Source: Chytriomyces cf. hyalinus JEL632
Taxonomy: Eukaryota; Chytridiomycota; Chytridiomycetes; Chytridiales; Chytriomycetaceae
DNA: 64,000 bases
NCBI GenBank assembly: GCA_025435555.1
Contig: JAIWWG010000122.1
Span: forward strand, 1 to 64,000
Direction of reading: 5' to 3'
The position numbers were made by a program, and so were the translations under genes. The notes under the pieces are model-generated. The model did no database searches and was not told the DNA's origin. It saw only the letters and a list, made by a program, of their open reading frames with translations. This document shows, in pieces, positions 54,471-64,000 of this stretch (positions are counted from its first letter, which is position 1; every line of letters begins with the position of its first letter).

Positions 54471-56421
54471 TCACAGCCGGATCGGCCGTTGCTTGTACAT
54501 TAACACCCTGGAAGCCTTGATTTCTTTGCGCGATCCGGGATTCCGTAAGAGCTTGTGTAGTTTGGGGTTGCTCAACAGAGTCGACTGATAATTCAAAAAA
54601 CAGTGTCAGTGTGCAACAAAACCCAAAGTTGTGTACAAAAAACATCAATGTTACCGGCTCCCGCTTTGGCTTCGCCGCTGCCTGCGCATCTAGACTGCAT
54701 TTATTCGGCTTTCGCACTGGAGACGCGCTGCTGGCCCTCGGGGATGTTTGCTTGGCCAAGTGCACTTTGTCCGAAACGGAACCTTTTTGGCCATGACCGA
54801 TGACGGGACTGCGAGTCGCCCCGACCTGGGCTGGACTGAGCTTGATGGCAGCGGTACCAGGCAAGCGCGACGATGAAGACACCGCCGAGGCCGCTGAGAC
54901 CCGGCTAATGAGACTGGGTACTGATTCAGCAGCCACGGCGGCTTCGACAGGCGGTGGACTTGACTTGGTGGCCTGCGCAGCAACGAGTTTCGGCGAACGT
55001 GATGGTGACGATGGACCAGTGGCCGCTGACCGGTTAATGAGGCCGTTTATGCCAGCAGCCACTTTGACGTCCGGGGTGTTCGGGATGGTCTTGCACTTGG
55101 GTGTGACTTGCTTGGTGGTTGCGGGTGTGGTTGTGATCTTTGATGTTGGTGGCGATGGGGCAGTCACGCACTGTCGACCAAGCGGACTGGGCTTTTTGCA
55201 CGGGGTAGAAGCCAACTTTGGCAATCGAGGCACCGTCGACACAACTCGGCTGGGCAGGACTGTGGGTGGGGCTGCGGGTTTGGCAGTGGGTGTAGTTTTG
55301 GAGGAGGGTGTACGTTTGACGGGGGCGATGCTTGCGGCGGTTGGTGTGTTGGGCTTTGGGTTGTGTGTGGCAGTGGTTTTAGCGGTGGGATTGGCGGTGG
55401 GTGACGGAGAAGACTTGGTTGCGGGGGTGGATTCGATGGCGGGATGGGCACTGGGCACCGAAGCTCGGCGACTAATGAGATCAGCTTCGGCGGCAAGTGC
55501 AACCTGTGTTGGGGTGGGTTCTGGGGTGGTGGTGGGCGGTGTGGCAGACGAGTGGCTGGAGTCATGGGGCAATGATAGAGGAACAGCGGTGCATGGACCG
55601 ATAGCAACTGGAAAGCGTGGCAACGCAGTGTAGGTCCATGGGCACGCGTAACAGCCTCTTTTGTTTGGCCTGTCTCGCATGGCTTGTACGAGACCAACGC
55701 GGTCCTTGATCCGGAGCAGCTGTTTATAAAAGGATCCAGGTTATCAGTGAACTTCATGTGTGTAAAACAAAACAAGTTTTAAAAAAGAATTAAAGCTTAC
55801 ACGTCGAAGGGTCGCGTTTTCTGCGGCGGCCGCGTCCCTCTCTTGTACAATAGACTGGATAAGCTCAATAAGGGAGCTTGGCATGGCGTTTGAAGGGTTG
55901 GGGTTGGTTGCCCATTGCTTCAGATTCCCCAGAGCGAAGCCAACTGTGAAGACGGGGAAGTAAGCTATAATCTGTTGTTGGACACGTGCGAGAGATTGTT
56001 AGAAAACAAACAGCCAATGTAGATTGCAAAATGAATTGGGGCAGATGCGCAGTGTGTGTGTATGAGAATGGGACCGCAGATGAGATGTGGGAGGGAAGGG
56101 AAGGAAGGATGAGATGCCAAGCGGAACGTCAAAACAAAGATGGTGTATAAATCCAGCGCGGTGTGAAAAAGATCCCAGTTGTTGACTTCAGCGATGACGC
56201 GTGAGAGAGAGAGAGGTTCCAGCGCACATGCACAAAGAGATGGGAGCGAGATTGCAACACGCGTTGTTCAACATGCGACATCTCAACGACGAGCGCGGGA
56301 GGCATAGGAATGGAGTGTGTGGGTTGAAGAGTGACAGGGGTCTTACCTGGAACAGAGTCTCAGACGTACGGATAAATCCCGAAATGAGGGCAAGCATAGG
56401 CAGTGCAGTTTCGTAGATCAT
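54471..56421 (-). CDS. Unknown protein with two hydrophobic segments and Pro/Ser/Thr/Ala-rich tail, tandem copy 2 (474 aa)
   Basis: Same exon plan as the copy at 50941-53122: exons 56421-56347, 55971-55801, 55719-54655 and 54584-54471; introns 375, 81 and 70 nt, frame exact. MIYETALPMLALISGFIRTS is identical; the second segment is IIAYFPV then FTVGFALG; the coiled coil is IVQERDAAAAENATLRR. The tail is shorter by about 75 residues and has diverged, but keeps ALAAEADLISRRASVPSAHP, AAGINGLINRS and VAAESVPSLISRVSAASA. C-terminus STLLSNPKLHKLLRNPGSRK ... VLMYKQRPIRL. Strong conservation of both termini with a variable middle argues that both copies are real genes. Confidence 0.75.
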
Positions 56422-56679
56422 TATTTTGTTTTGAGAGAGAAAAAAAGGCAGCATTCAAACGAATTCGGACATTTAAAATGCTCCCCACGTGTGAACCAGA
56501 ATCTTTGAACCATGGCGCCAGCCTCAATTAGCAGCAGCGCGGCACTTTGGGATAGTGAGTGAACTTGTGCGCGCAGAAGATTCGAAAACGGCTCGGCGTT
56601 GATGTGAGAACTCCTCGCCCATCAACGTCAATCCCCGAGTCTGATTCAAACAGCCATCTGACTCGACAGTCTCACAACT

Positions 56680-57330
56680 CATGAATCAATATGCTGAGGA
56701 GAGATATTCGGAAATACCGCTCAGTGCCTTTTCGAATTCGTCGTTCACGGGTCAGGCAGCTGAATTTCAAGCATTGCCTCGAAAAAATTCGTGATGTCCG
56801 TCCTTCTCCAATACTGCTCGGTGGGATCCAACTTCGGACGCCTCAAGAGTTCAACGACCCTTTTCGAATATCGATCAATGAGAGATGGTTTGGCTTGTTT
56901 CGCATTGCATATTCATCGATCCAAGTCTGCTGCTTATCCTTCATTGATCCGCTTTCAGTTCCTTAGATATAGCTTTGGCTTCATTGCATCCGACTAAAGC
57001 ACGTATACGCATTGAATTTGGCAGCAAGATGATCTGTTGCTGGCAGTTCTGAAGATGTGCGTGGGAATGCCTGACGGTGGAAGGGATCGAATCAGCAGAT
57101 GGCCAAGACCAGTTTGGCATTCCTTACCCATCCTCATTCAGGACATGACGCCCCGTGTGAGGACTGGCTGCCGGGAGCGATGTTTCTTGACGCCATGCAT
57201 TTTGAGTATGTTGTTTTTTTGCAGTGGTTGACAACCCCCATAATTTTGATTTGGAACTCATCGATTTTGATGACAAACACCCTTGCACACGAAGCCAGTA
57301 ACTCTTGCATTGACTCATTTCAATGAACCA
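56680..57330 (-). pseudogene. Possible ABC-transporter C-terminal relic, copy 2
   Basis: The minus strand reads EASEVGSHRAVLEKDGHHEF near 56790-56850, matching the relic at 53380-53520, then loses frame. Flanking DNA on both sides is homologous to the first copy, so it belongs to the same tandem duplication. Confidence 0.3.
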
Positions 57331-58438
57331 GGCAGGCAGGCAGGCAGGCATCAAGTTCACGCGTGGGCAACTAACTGATGCAAACAATCCCGCAGCGGTT
57401 GTCGCCCGCCGCACACTCTCACTTTCACGTTTGCATACGCAAAAACGAGACGTCAAAATGCGCAGGATTCTCGCTTCAAACATTTGAATTTCTCCCTTTT
57501 ATGTTCCAATGTTTCATTAGAATAAAAATTTCCATGATGCCCAGTCAATAATGAACGCGTGTTTAAATTCAGTCTGGTTTAGTTTATTTTATTTTACATT
57601 CCCACACAAACATCCTGTTCCCACACTCTCACTCTTGTATAGACCCTTGACCCAGTGACCCAGTTGAATACAAAGAACCTTCACGCAAGAAGCAACCGTT
57701 CACTCACCTGTTTGAACCAAGCATTATGCACAGTTACATCCACAATCCCAATGATCCCACAGTCACAAGTTTGTTCAATACACAAGGAAAAATGCCAAAA
57801 TCAAAGAAACAAACAAGAAAGATGCATTTTGGACGTTTCGACTGAGGACTACAAACAAAAAAAAGCAGCATCAAAACCAACAGCTAAAACACAAGAGGTA
57901 TATGCCGTTCTAGTATCTCCAAGCTCTGTTGATGCTTTGCACTCACTGCAGCCACTTTGAACCTTGAACAGCACAAAAATGGTTTCGACGAAGATCTTCT
58001 GCCAACTTGCCACTGCCCGCCAGCTGATAGAACATGTCAGAAATAGAGCAGCTCTGCTTTCACAGGCGAGGCTACTGTCGGAATCATGGAATCTGTCCAA
58101 TCCATGGCAATTTGTGCAAGACCTCTTTCACAATCAGAACGACATCTTTGTCGTTGGGTATTAATTTGTGCTCAAGGTTTTTGTTTAAGGCAGGCAGGCA
58201 TTGATAAATTGGCGGGCAGTCAGAAATGAGCACCTAGGCGCCTGGGTTAAACAAAAAGGCGACGGATATGTCTGTATTTTTATTTTTATTTTTATTTTTG
58301 GATCCAAAACGATGGGACCCGAATGGGAAGGTACTGCTGGGGCAACCACACTTTTCAGCGCGTTTTGTCTTTCCCACAAACGATAATCCTGTCTACCAAA
58401 CAAGAGCAAGTTTAAAATAGTCAATATAAATATCATCT
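57331..58438. other. Non-coding stretch with simple repeats
   Basis: No conserved frame in 1.1 kb. A (CAGG)n tetranucleotide run lies at about 57332-57351 and the same unit recurs briefly at 58188-58200. A (TTTTA)n run lies at 58277-58301. The right end is the 3' flank of the first ligase gene. Confidence 0.45.
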
Positions 58439-60183
58439 TTAATCGTCCCCTTGCTTTGTCACTGTCCTAACTTTCGCATCGCACGGTTTATCCGCATCCA
58501 CCCTTACACCCACATACGACGGAAACCGCGGTACTCCATCCCCAGTAAGCTCTTGAAACCGATACGTAACAATTGCCCCAATAACAGGTGGCTTCTTTCG
58601 TTCCGCATCGCTCAATCCAGTCCCAATCTTGAACTCCTTGCCACTCTGCATTTTACATTTCAGAGACCCCGTCACGTTTGCATTTCGACCTTTCCCAGCC
58701 TCGTATCCAATTACTATAGCCTCGGCGTCGTAAAAGCTTTTTACTTTTAGCAGTGTTGTGCTTCGTTTACCGACATAGAGCGATTTTGGTTGACGCAGCA
58801 TGAGTCCTTCTCCACCTTTGGATTCGACTTGAGCCAGCAAAGTCGTCACAGTGATCTTTGTCCTTGACCTTTTCCTGGGCCAGGATTTTCAAATGCGATG
58901 CTGATGTATTTGACACGAGTTGTTTCAGGTGTTCGATACGGTCTTCGAATGTCTTTTTCGTCAAACTTGGAGAGTCAAAGATTTGAAAGTCCACTTTTTT
59001 CCAGTGCGGTGAATTGATTGTCTGCGTTCATTTGCAGGTTTAGCAACGTGATCGTAAACGTTAGCAATAAATAAATCACATACCTTGACAACAGAAACAG
59101 TTTCACTGAATTTCCCTCTCCCACCAAAAAGCTCTCCATCCAAACTCAAATCTTTCGGCATGGCATCTTTGAACCAATCAGGTGCAGTGAAAATATTCCC
59201 CAGTCTCGAATAAAACTCTTGCTGCTCATGATCCCAAAACGCGCGCACTCCATCCAACTTTTCCGAAACCCACCAACCTGTTGGATCTGTTTTTGACGGA
59301 TCGTATTTCTCTGCGAGTAAAAGCGCCGGTTGTTTTGCTTTGATTTCGTCACGTTTGGCGCGATTCTTGGCTGTGAAACGGTCAGCGGCGGTTGTGTCTT
59401 CGTCATCGTCATTCTTTTTGGATTTGCTGGATGATGGTTTCTTTTTTGGGTTTGTTGTGTCGCTGTCTTCGTCGTCGTCATCGGATGCGGTTCGCTTTTT
59501 TGTGGCGGTTGAACGTTTTTGAGGTGAGGTTGTTGTGTTGCTTCCGAATGGGTTCTTCCACTTGAGCCGTGCATCTTCGTACGCGTCGCCGAGAATCAGT
59601 CGCAAATGTTTGCAACTTCGAGCTGCGTAAAAAAGAATGGTGTGAGTGAAATTAAAGGAGATGAAGAAAGCAAAGAAGAGAAGTATGTAAAGTAGAAAAG
59701 AGAAATAAGGTTTAACATCCGGAATATACGCACCATTGACGGGATGCCGCGAATTCATTTTCCAAGCAATGCATGTGCAGTAATAATGATCGCCCGTCCT
59801 TTTGATCTTATAGCCAAACTCTTCGACGTATTCGCCCTCCTTGAACACTTTCAGCGGTTTTACGCCATTGATGTTTGTGACGTCGTTGACCGTTGCGGAC
59901 TGTGTTGATTCCTCCTCCGAATCAGAGTCGTTGTCTACTACAGGTGTCGAAACCGGCTTGGTTGCTTTCGGCGGTGTTGCTGAGAGCGGTTGGTCATCCG
60001 CTTTAGCTGGTGCTGGTTTTGAGACTGGTGTAGGGACATCAGCTGCCTTCGCGGGATGCGAAAACTCTTGGAGGTGATCCGGGTTTTTCTGCTCCAGCAC
60101 AGGATCAGCAAGTGGGATCACAGATAAAGAACAACACTCACTCTGAAGCACTTGGCTCCGTATCGACAAGGTTGTTTGGGCAT
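58439..60183 (-). CDS. LigE-type ATP-dependent DNA ligase with PBZ and SWIM zinc fingers
   Basis: Seals nicked DNA; small-ligase core like LigE, Chlorella virus and kinetoplast ligases, not Lig1 or Lig4. Exons 60183-60142, 60088-59734, 59622-59084 and 59021-58439; introns 53, 111 and 62 nt. Exons 1-2 join to QPCRYGAKCFR + KNPDHLQEFSHP, a PBZ finger (C-x5-C-x6-H-x5-H) known to bind poly(ADP-ribose). A SWIM finger spans the next junction (YYCTCIAWKMNSRHPVN + ARSCKHL). An acidic/basic linker follows, then ligase motif I SEKLDGVRAFWD (adenylated Lys), SRLGN, motif III LDGELFGGRGKF, motif IV EGLMLRQ, motif V LLKVKS and the OB fold ending TGDGVPRFPSYVGVRVD. One base shift near 58848. About 505 residues. 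Confidence 0.88.
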
Positions 60184-60349
60184 GGGCAGTTTTTCTGGAT
60201 GGAAGTTTGTTGGGTTCAAAGCCCCCCTTTTGTACCGAAATTGCGATTTTTATTTGGGAGTGTTCCAAGGCGGACTTGTTGTTACTCCGGACTTGCAAGC
60301 GATGCAGAGATAATTTATTGCAGTATAGCCATGCTACTCTTTATAGATT
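60184..60349. promoter_or_regulatory. Short gap between the two ligase genes
   Basis: 166 bp separates the stop of the upstream ligase gene (60350) from the start of the PBZ ligase (60183), both on the minus strand. It must hold the 3' end of one and the promoter of the other. No element identified. Confidence 0.3.
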
Positions 60350-63300
60350 CTATTGTACAATGCGGACAGTCGCATCCGAGGCCCTGTCCGCGTCAACACG
60401 TTCCCCCACAAACGATGGGAACCTGGGAATTCCATCGCGCGTCAACTCCTGAAACCGATACGTTACAATCGCTCCGATACTTGGCGGCGCTTCCCTGTCC
60501 AAATCACTTAACCCAGTTCCTATTCGAAACTCTTTCCCACTTTCCATTCTGCACCTCAATGATCCAGTTACTCGCGAATTCTTGCCCCTGCCGCGTTCAT
60601 GCGCAATCACCACCGCCTCAGCATCATAGAAGCTCTTGACTTTGAGCAGTGTCGAGCTGCGTTTTCCCACGTATAAGGAGCCTGGCTTCCGAAGCATCAG
60701 TCCTTCACCGCCTTTTGATTCGATTTGCTTCAGTAGTTTTTCGACATGCTCTTTGCTTTCAACGGGTTCCTGAGGCAAAAGTTTGAGATGTTTGCAGTTG
60801 GATGATGCGACAACTTGTTTCAATTGATCCATTCGCGCCTCGAACGGCAGTTCCGTCATGCTCGGAGAGTCGAAAATGTGATATTCTACTTTCTCCCAGT
60901 CTGGGGAGTTGAGCGTCTGAAAAATGTCGGAATTAAAACCACGTACATCCCCAAAACGAAAGCATCAGGTAAAAGCTCACCTTGACGACAGAAATTGTCT
61001 CAACAAACTTGCCTCGTCCAGCAAACAACTCGCCATCCAAGCTCAAATCCTTAGGCATTGCTTCTTTGAACCAATCGGGTGCAGTAAACAGATTCCCCAA
61101 CCGCGAGAAAAACTGTCCTCGCTCATGATCCCAAAATGTACGAATTCCGTCAAGTTTCTCTGAAACCCAATACCCCGATGGATCCGTTTTTTCCGGGTCA
61201 TATTTGTGTGCAAGTAATAGCGGAGGTTGTTGGGATTTGATTTTGGCCCGATTTTCTCGACCTTTTGAGGTATACATTTCCGCAGATGCGTCCATCATAC
61301 TCTCGGCATCTTCACGTGGGTTTGAAAGATTGGCAGAAGGAATCGAGTCAACATTTTCTGGCTTTGACTGTTTTGCTGCTTTTTTGGCTCGGGCTTTGGG
61401 TGTTTTCGCGTCATCGTTCTGAGGCAAGGAATTGTTTTCCACAGGTGGCACAATCGCAGTATCAGTTTCGGCCATCTGACCTCGGATTGTTTCTGAATCA
61501 AGCTGAAAGGAAGGTTCGTCCGAGATTTCTTCGGAAACCTTGGCGCCTTCAGAATGCTTCGTTTTGACAGATTTCGATCTTTCGGCCCTTTTTGGCTGAA
61601 CAGCAGCATTTTGTTCATCTGCTGCATCAATTGGCCTTGCATCCTCTGTGACATGGATGGCCGATTCCGATATGGAATCAAATTTTGGAGGGGAAAGGTC
61701 AGCAGACATTTCTTTCGATTTCTTATCGCCCTTTGATGTTTTGGCAGATGTCGATTTTTTGGCAGGTTTCTGAGCTTCTTCTGCATCGACTGGACTTGCA
61801 TCATCCGCACCGCGGTCGTCCGATGTCGCGATGGATTCGAGTTTCTGAAGGGACGGTTCAGCAGACGTTTCTTCCGATTCCTTAACGCCTTTGGAATTCT
61901 TTGCTTTGGCAGATTTCGATCTTTTGGCGTTTTTGGGCTGAACATCAATTTTTGGGTCTTCTCCCGCATCAATCGGACTTGCGTCATCTGCACCATGGTC
62001 GGTCGATTTCGCGATGGATTCAAGATTCTCAGTGGAAGGTTCACCACCAGAAATTTCTTCGGATTCCTTGCCCTTTGATGTTTTGGCAGATTTCGACTTT
62101 TTGGTTTCCTTCTTTGGTTGAACAGCAGTATTTTGCCCATCTTTTGCATCCATTGGCGCAGCATCCTCTGCAACATGGCTGTCCGGTTCCGCGATGGATT
62201 CGATTTTTGAGGGGAAGGTTGAGCAGACATTTCTTCCGATTCCTTAACCCCCTTTGATGGTTCGGCAGACTTTGATTTTTTAGCCTGCTTTGGCTGAACA
62301 TCAACTATAAGGTCGCCTTCTGCATCAATCGGCCTTGCATCATCCACACCATGGTCGGCCGATTTCGCGATGGATTCGAGATTCTCAGTGGAAGGTTCAG
62401 CAGACATATCTTCAGATTCCTCAACGCGCTTTGATCTTTTGGCAGTTTTAGATTTTTTGGCCTTCTTTGGCTGAACAGCAACGTCTTCTGCATCAATTGG
62501 ATTTGCATCATCATCAACTTGGTCGTTTGATTTCGCGATTGATTCAAATTTCCGAGGGAATGGTTCAGGAGGTACTTCTTCCGATTCCTTGGTGCCCTTT
62601 GAGGTTTTGGCAGATTTCGACTTTTTGGCCTTCTTTGGCAGAACAGCAACATTTTGCCCATCTTCCACATCAATTGGCTTTGCATCCTCTGCGACATGGC
62701 TGGAAGATTCCGCAATGGATTCGATGTTCTGAAGGGAAGGTTCAGCAGTCATTTCTTCCCATTCCTTGACGCCCTTTGAGGTTTTGGCAGATTTCAATTT
62801 TTTTGCCTTCTTTGGTTTTGGGCCGACTTCCGCATCAATTGGACTTGCATCATCTGCGACACGGTCGGTCGATTTCTCCATGGATTGGAGTTCCTGATGT
62901 GAAGTCCCATCAGACACGTCTTCAGATTCCTCATCAGATTTCTTTGCTTTGGCAATTTTCGATTTTTTAGCCTTCTTTGGCTTGGCAGCGACTTTTGATC
63001 CGTCTTCTTCATCGATTGCTTTTGTTTCATTGCTGTTCTCCACTTTCAGCGCATTTGAAGCTTCAAAGTCAGCTGACGGGTGAACCAAATCGAGGACTGC
63101 TGAAGTTGCGGGCTGCCGTTGCACATTAACCATTTCAGTGGTAGGTGTCGACACGTCTGACGCAGGGTCTCGCGTGTGCGGCCCATAAGTGTGGTCCAAA
63201 TTCAGTTCAGGATAGATCACTTCTTCGGAATATTTTTTCTTTCTACTTTTTGAAGGGCTCTCTGACGGTTTTTTTTTTCGCGCCTGATTTTGAATTCTTT

Positions 63301-64000
63301 GTGGGAACTTCCGCGGGCACGTCATTTTCATGGGACTGCAACAGATCTGACGCATGAAATTCTGATGCCAAAGTCAAAGGTGTTACTGAACCGAGTTCAG
63401 CCGATGTCGCATCCAACAGTTGAGGATCCGATTTTTTGGCGCGAGTTTTGCCAGATTTTTTCGTATCCGCTTTTGGTTCCAGCTTATACAAATCACCTGC
63501 GGTTTCATCCACAGCGTCTGATTGCTTGTATGGGTTTGCCTTTAGCGCATCCGGCAGTTGAGCATCCGCTTTTTTGGCGCGAGTTTTGCGAGATTTTTTC
63601 GAATCCGGTTTCGATTCCAGATCAGAAGGATTTTCCGGGAGTTTATCGCCATCCGAATCGTGTATTTGCTTGTTTAAAGTCGTCTCATGGAAGGTTGATG
63701 AGCCATTTTCTTGCGACTGCAAAATATTCGGCGCATGAGTACCTGTCATATCCGAGGAGGTTGTTGAATCGAATTCGGCTGATTTTGCACGAGGCATTTG
63801 AGGATCCGCTTTTTTGGCACGAGGTTCAGGTGGTTTTATCGAAGCTGGTTTCGATTCCAGATCAGAAGAATCATCCGTGAGCTTATTGATCTCCACAGCG
63901 TTTTCTGATTGTTTGCTGAGGGTAATATCTTTCAGTTTCAAAGACGCGATTGATTCAGCACTCAAATTTCGAGCAGAATCAGCAATCAAGCTGTTTGGAT
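60350..64000 (-). CDS. LigE-type ATP-dependent DNA ligase with long repetitive Lys-rich N-terminal extension (5' end outside window)
   Basis: The C-terminal third is a second small ATP-dependent ligase: SEKLDGIRTFWD (nucleophile Lys), FFSRLGNLFTAPDWFKEA, LDGELFAGRGKF, a 64-nt intron (60917-60980), then EGLMLRKPGS, LLKVKSFYDAEAVVI and the OB fold TRDGIPRFPSFVGERV; stop at 60350. Upstream is an extension of more than 900 residues made of repeats, first three copies of about 50 residues (DLESKPDSKKSRKTRAKKAD-like), then about nine of 55-60 residues (PKKAKKSKSAKTSKG ... ESIAKSxDHVADDAxPIDAE). Frames change near 63260 (a run of ten T) and near 62150. The alternating basic and acidic repeats resemble histone-tail-like DNA-binding linkers. 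Whether it also has a PBZ finger lies beyond the window. Confidence 0.82.
61470..63020 (-). repeat. Coding minisatellite, about nine units of 165-180 bp
   Basis: Each unit encodes KPKKAKKSKSAKTSKG, then ESEEMSAEPS, then LESIAKSTDH, then ADDASPIDAE, with variation. Units keep the reading frame apart from one shift near 62150. Array length is likely polymorphic. Confidence 0.85.

Noticed and set aside
54800-55633. Plus-strand frame of 277 codons opposite the second tandem copy
   Set aside because: Same reason: antisense of the low-complexity exon, without a conserved counterpart beyond composition.
57332-57351. CAGG tetranucleotide run as a CRISPR-like or regulatory array
   Set aside because: A simple tetranucleotide repeat without spacers; ordinary microsatellite. 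No CRISPR array or prokaryotic signal exists in the window.
61565-62970. Plus-strand frames rich in Leu/His/Trp over the ligase repeats
   Set aside because: They are antisense readings of the coding minisatellite.

Overview
The window is nuclear DNA of an early-diverging, probably zoosporic (chytrid-like) fungus. Spliceosomal GT-AG introns of about 50-140 nt (up to 379 nt) interrupt most single-copy genes. Fungal housekeeping proteins occur: a Tul1/Dsc1-type Golgi RING ligase, Apn2 with a GRF finger, GTP cyclohydrolase I and an Mpv17-family protein. A large family joins an F-box to plant-like LRRs. Phylum is inference; no rRNA or species marker is present.

Region 1, about 0.9-30 kb and 34.6-35.6 kb, is a decaying array of at least ten F-box/LRR loci, nearly all on the minus strand. 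Only one member (23380-25284, 634 aa) is uninterrupted. The common plan is F-box, conserved linker, LRR block 1, a non-LRR island of about 60 residues, LRR block 2 and a C-terminal tail containing PFRWE. Array members have been broken by a copia 3' end (2-947), a solo LTR with a TTTTT target duplication (26634-26820), nested gag relics (9.8-11.7 kb), point frameshifts, a local duplication (about 17.1-20.0 kb against 22.7-25.3 kb), and two internal inversions that flip whole LRR modules (16511-16680 and 27321-27546). A catalase-peroxidase gene (6465-9036) and a 2.1-kb Mutator-like transposon with long terminal inverted repeats and a 9-bp target duplication (13540-15637) sit inside the array.

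Region 2, 30-34.3 kb, holds three single-pass membrane proteins with Ser/Thr/Pro-rich outer parts; one has a chromo-like intracellular segment and one ends in an SH3 domain.

Region 3, 37-50.7 kb, is a compact housekeeping block: a small MIF4G (eIF4G-like) protein, a bifunctional chorismate mutase/prephenate dehydratase, Apn2, GTP cyclohydrolase I, two membrane RING ligases in head-to-head order, an Mpv17 protein and an unknown disordered protein.

Region 4, 50.9-57.3 kb, is a tandem duplication of a gene for an unknown protein with two hydrophobic segments, a coiled coil and a long Pro/Ser/Thr/Ala tail.

Region 5, 58.4-64 kb, is a tandem pair of small LigE-type ATP-dependent DNA ligases. The first carries an N-terminal PBZ (poly-ADP-ribose-binding) zinc finger and a SWIM zinc finger ahead of the ligase core. 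The second has a long Lys-rich extension built from about nine repeats of 55-60 residues. The PBZ-SWIM-ligase fusion and the inverted LRR modules are the most striking observations.

Caution: many otherwise conserved genes (katG, the P-protein, Apn2, MIF4G, RING, both ligases) each carry one or more single-base frameshifts, often at homopolymers. Some apparent pseudogene lesions may therefore be sequencing errors.
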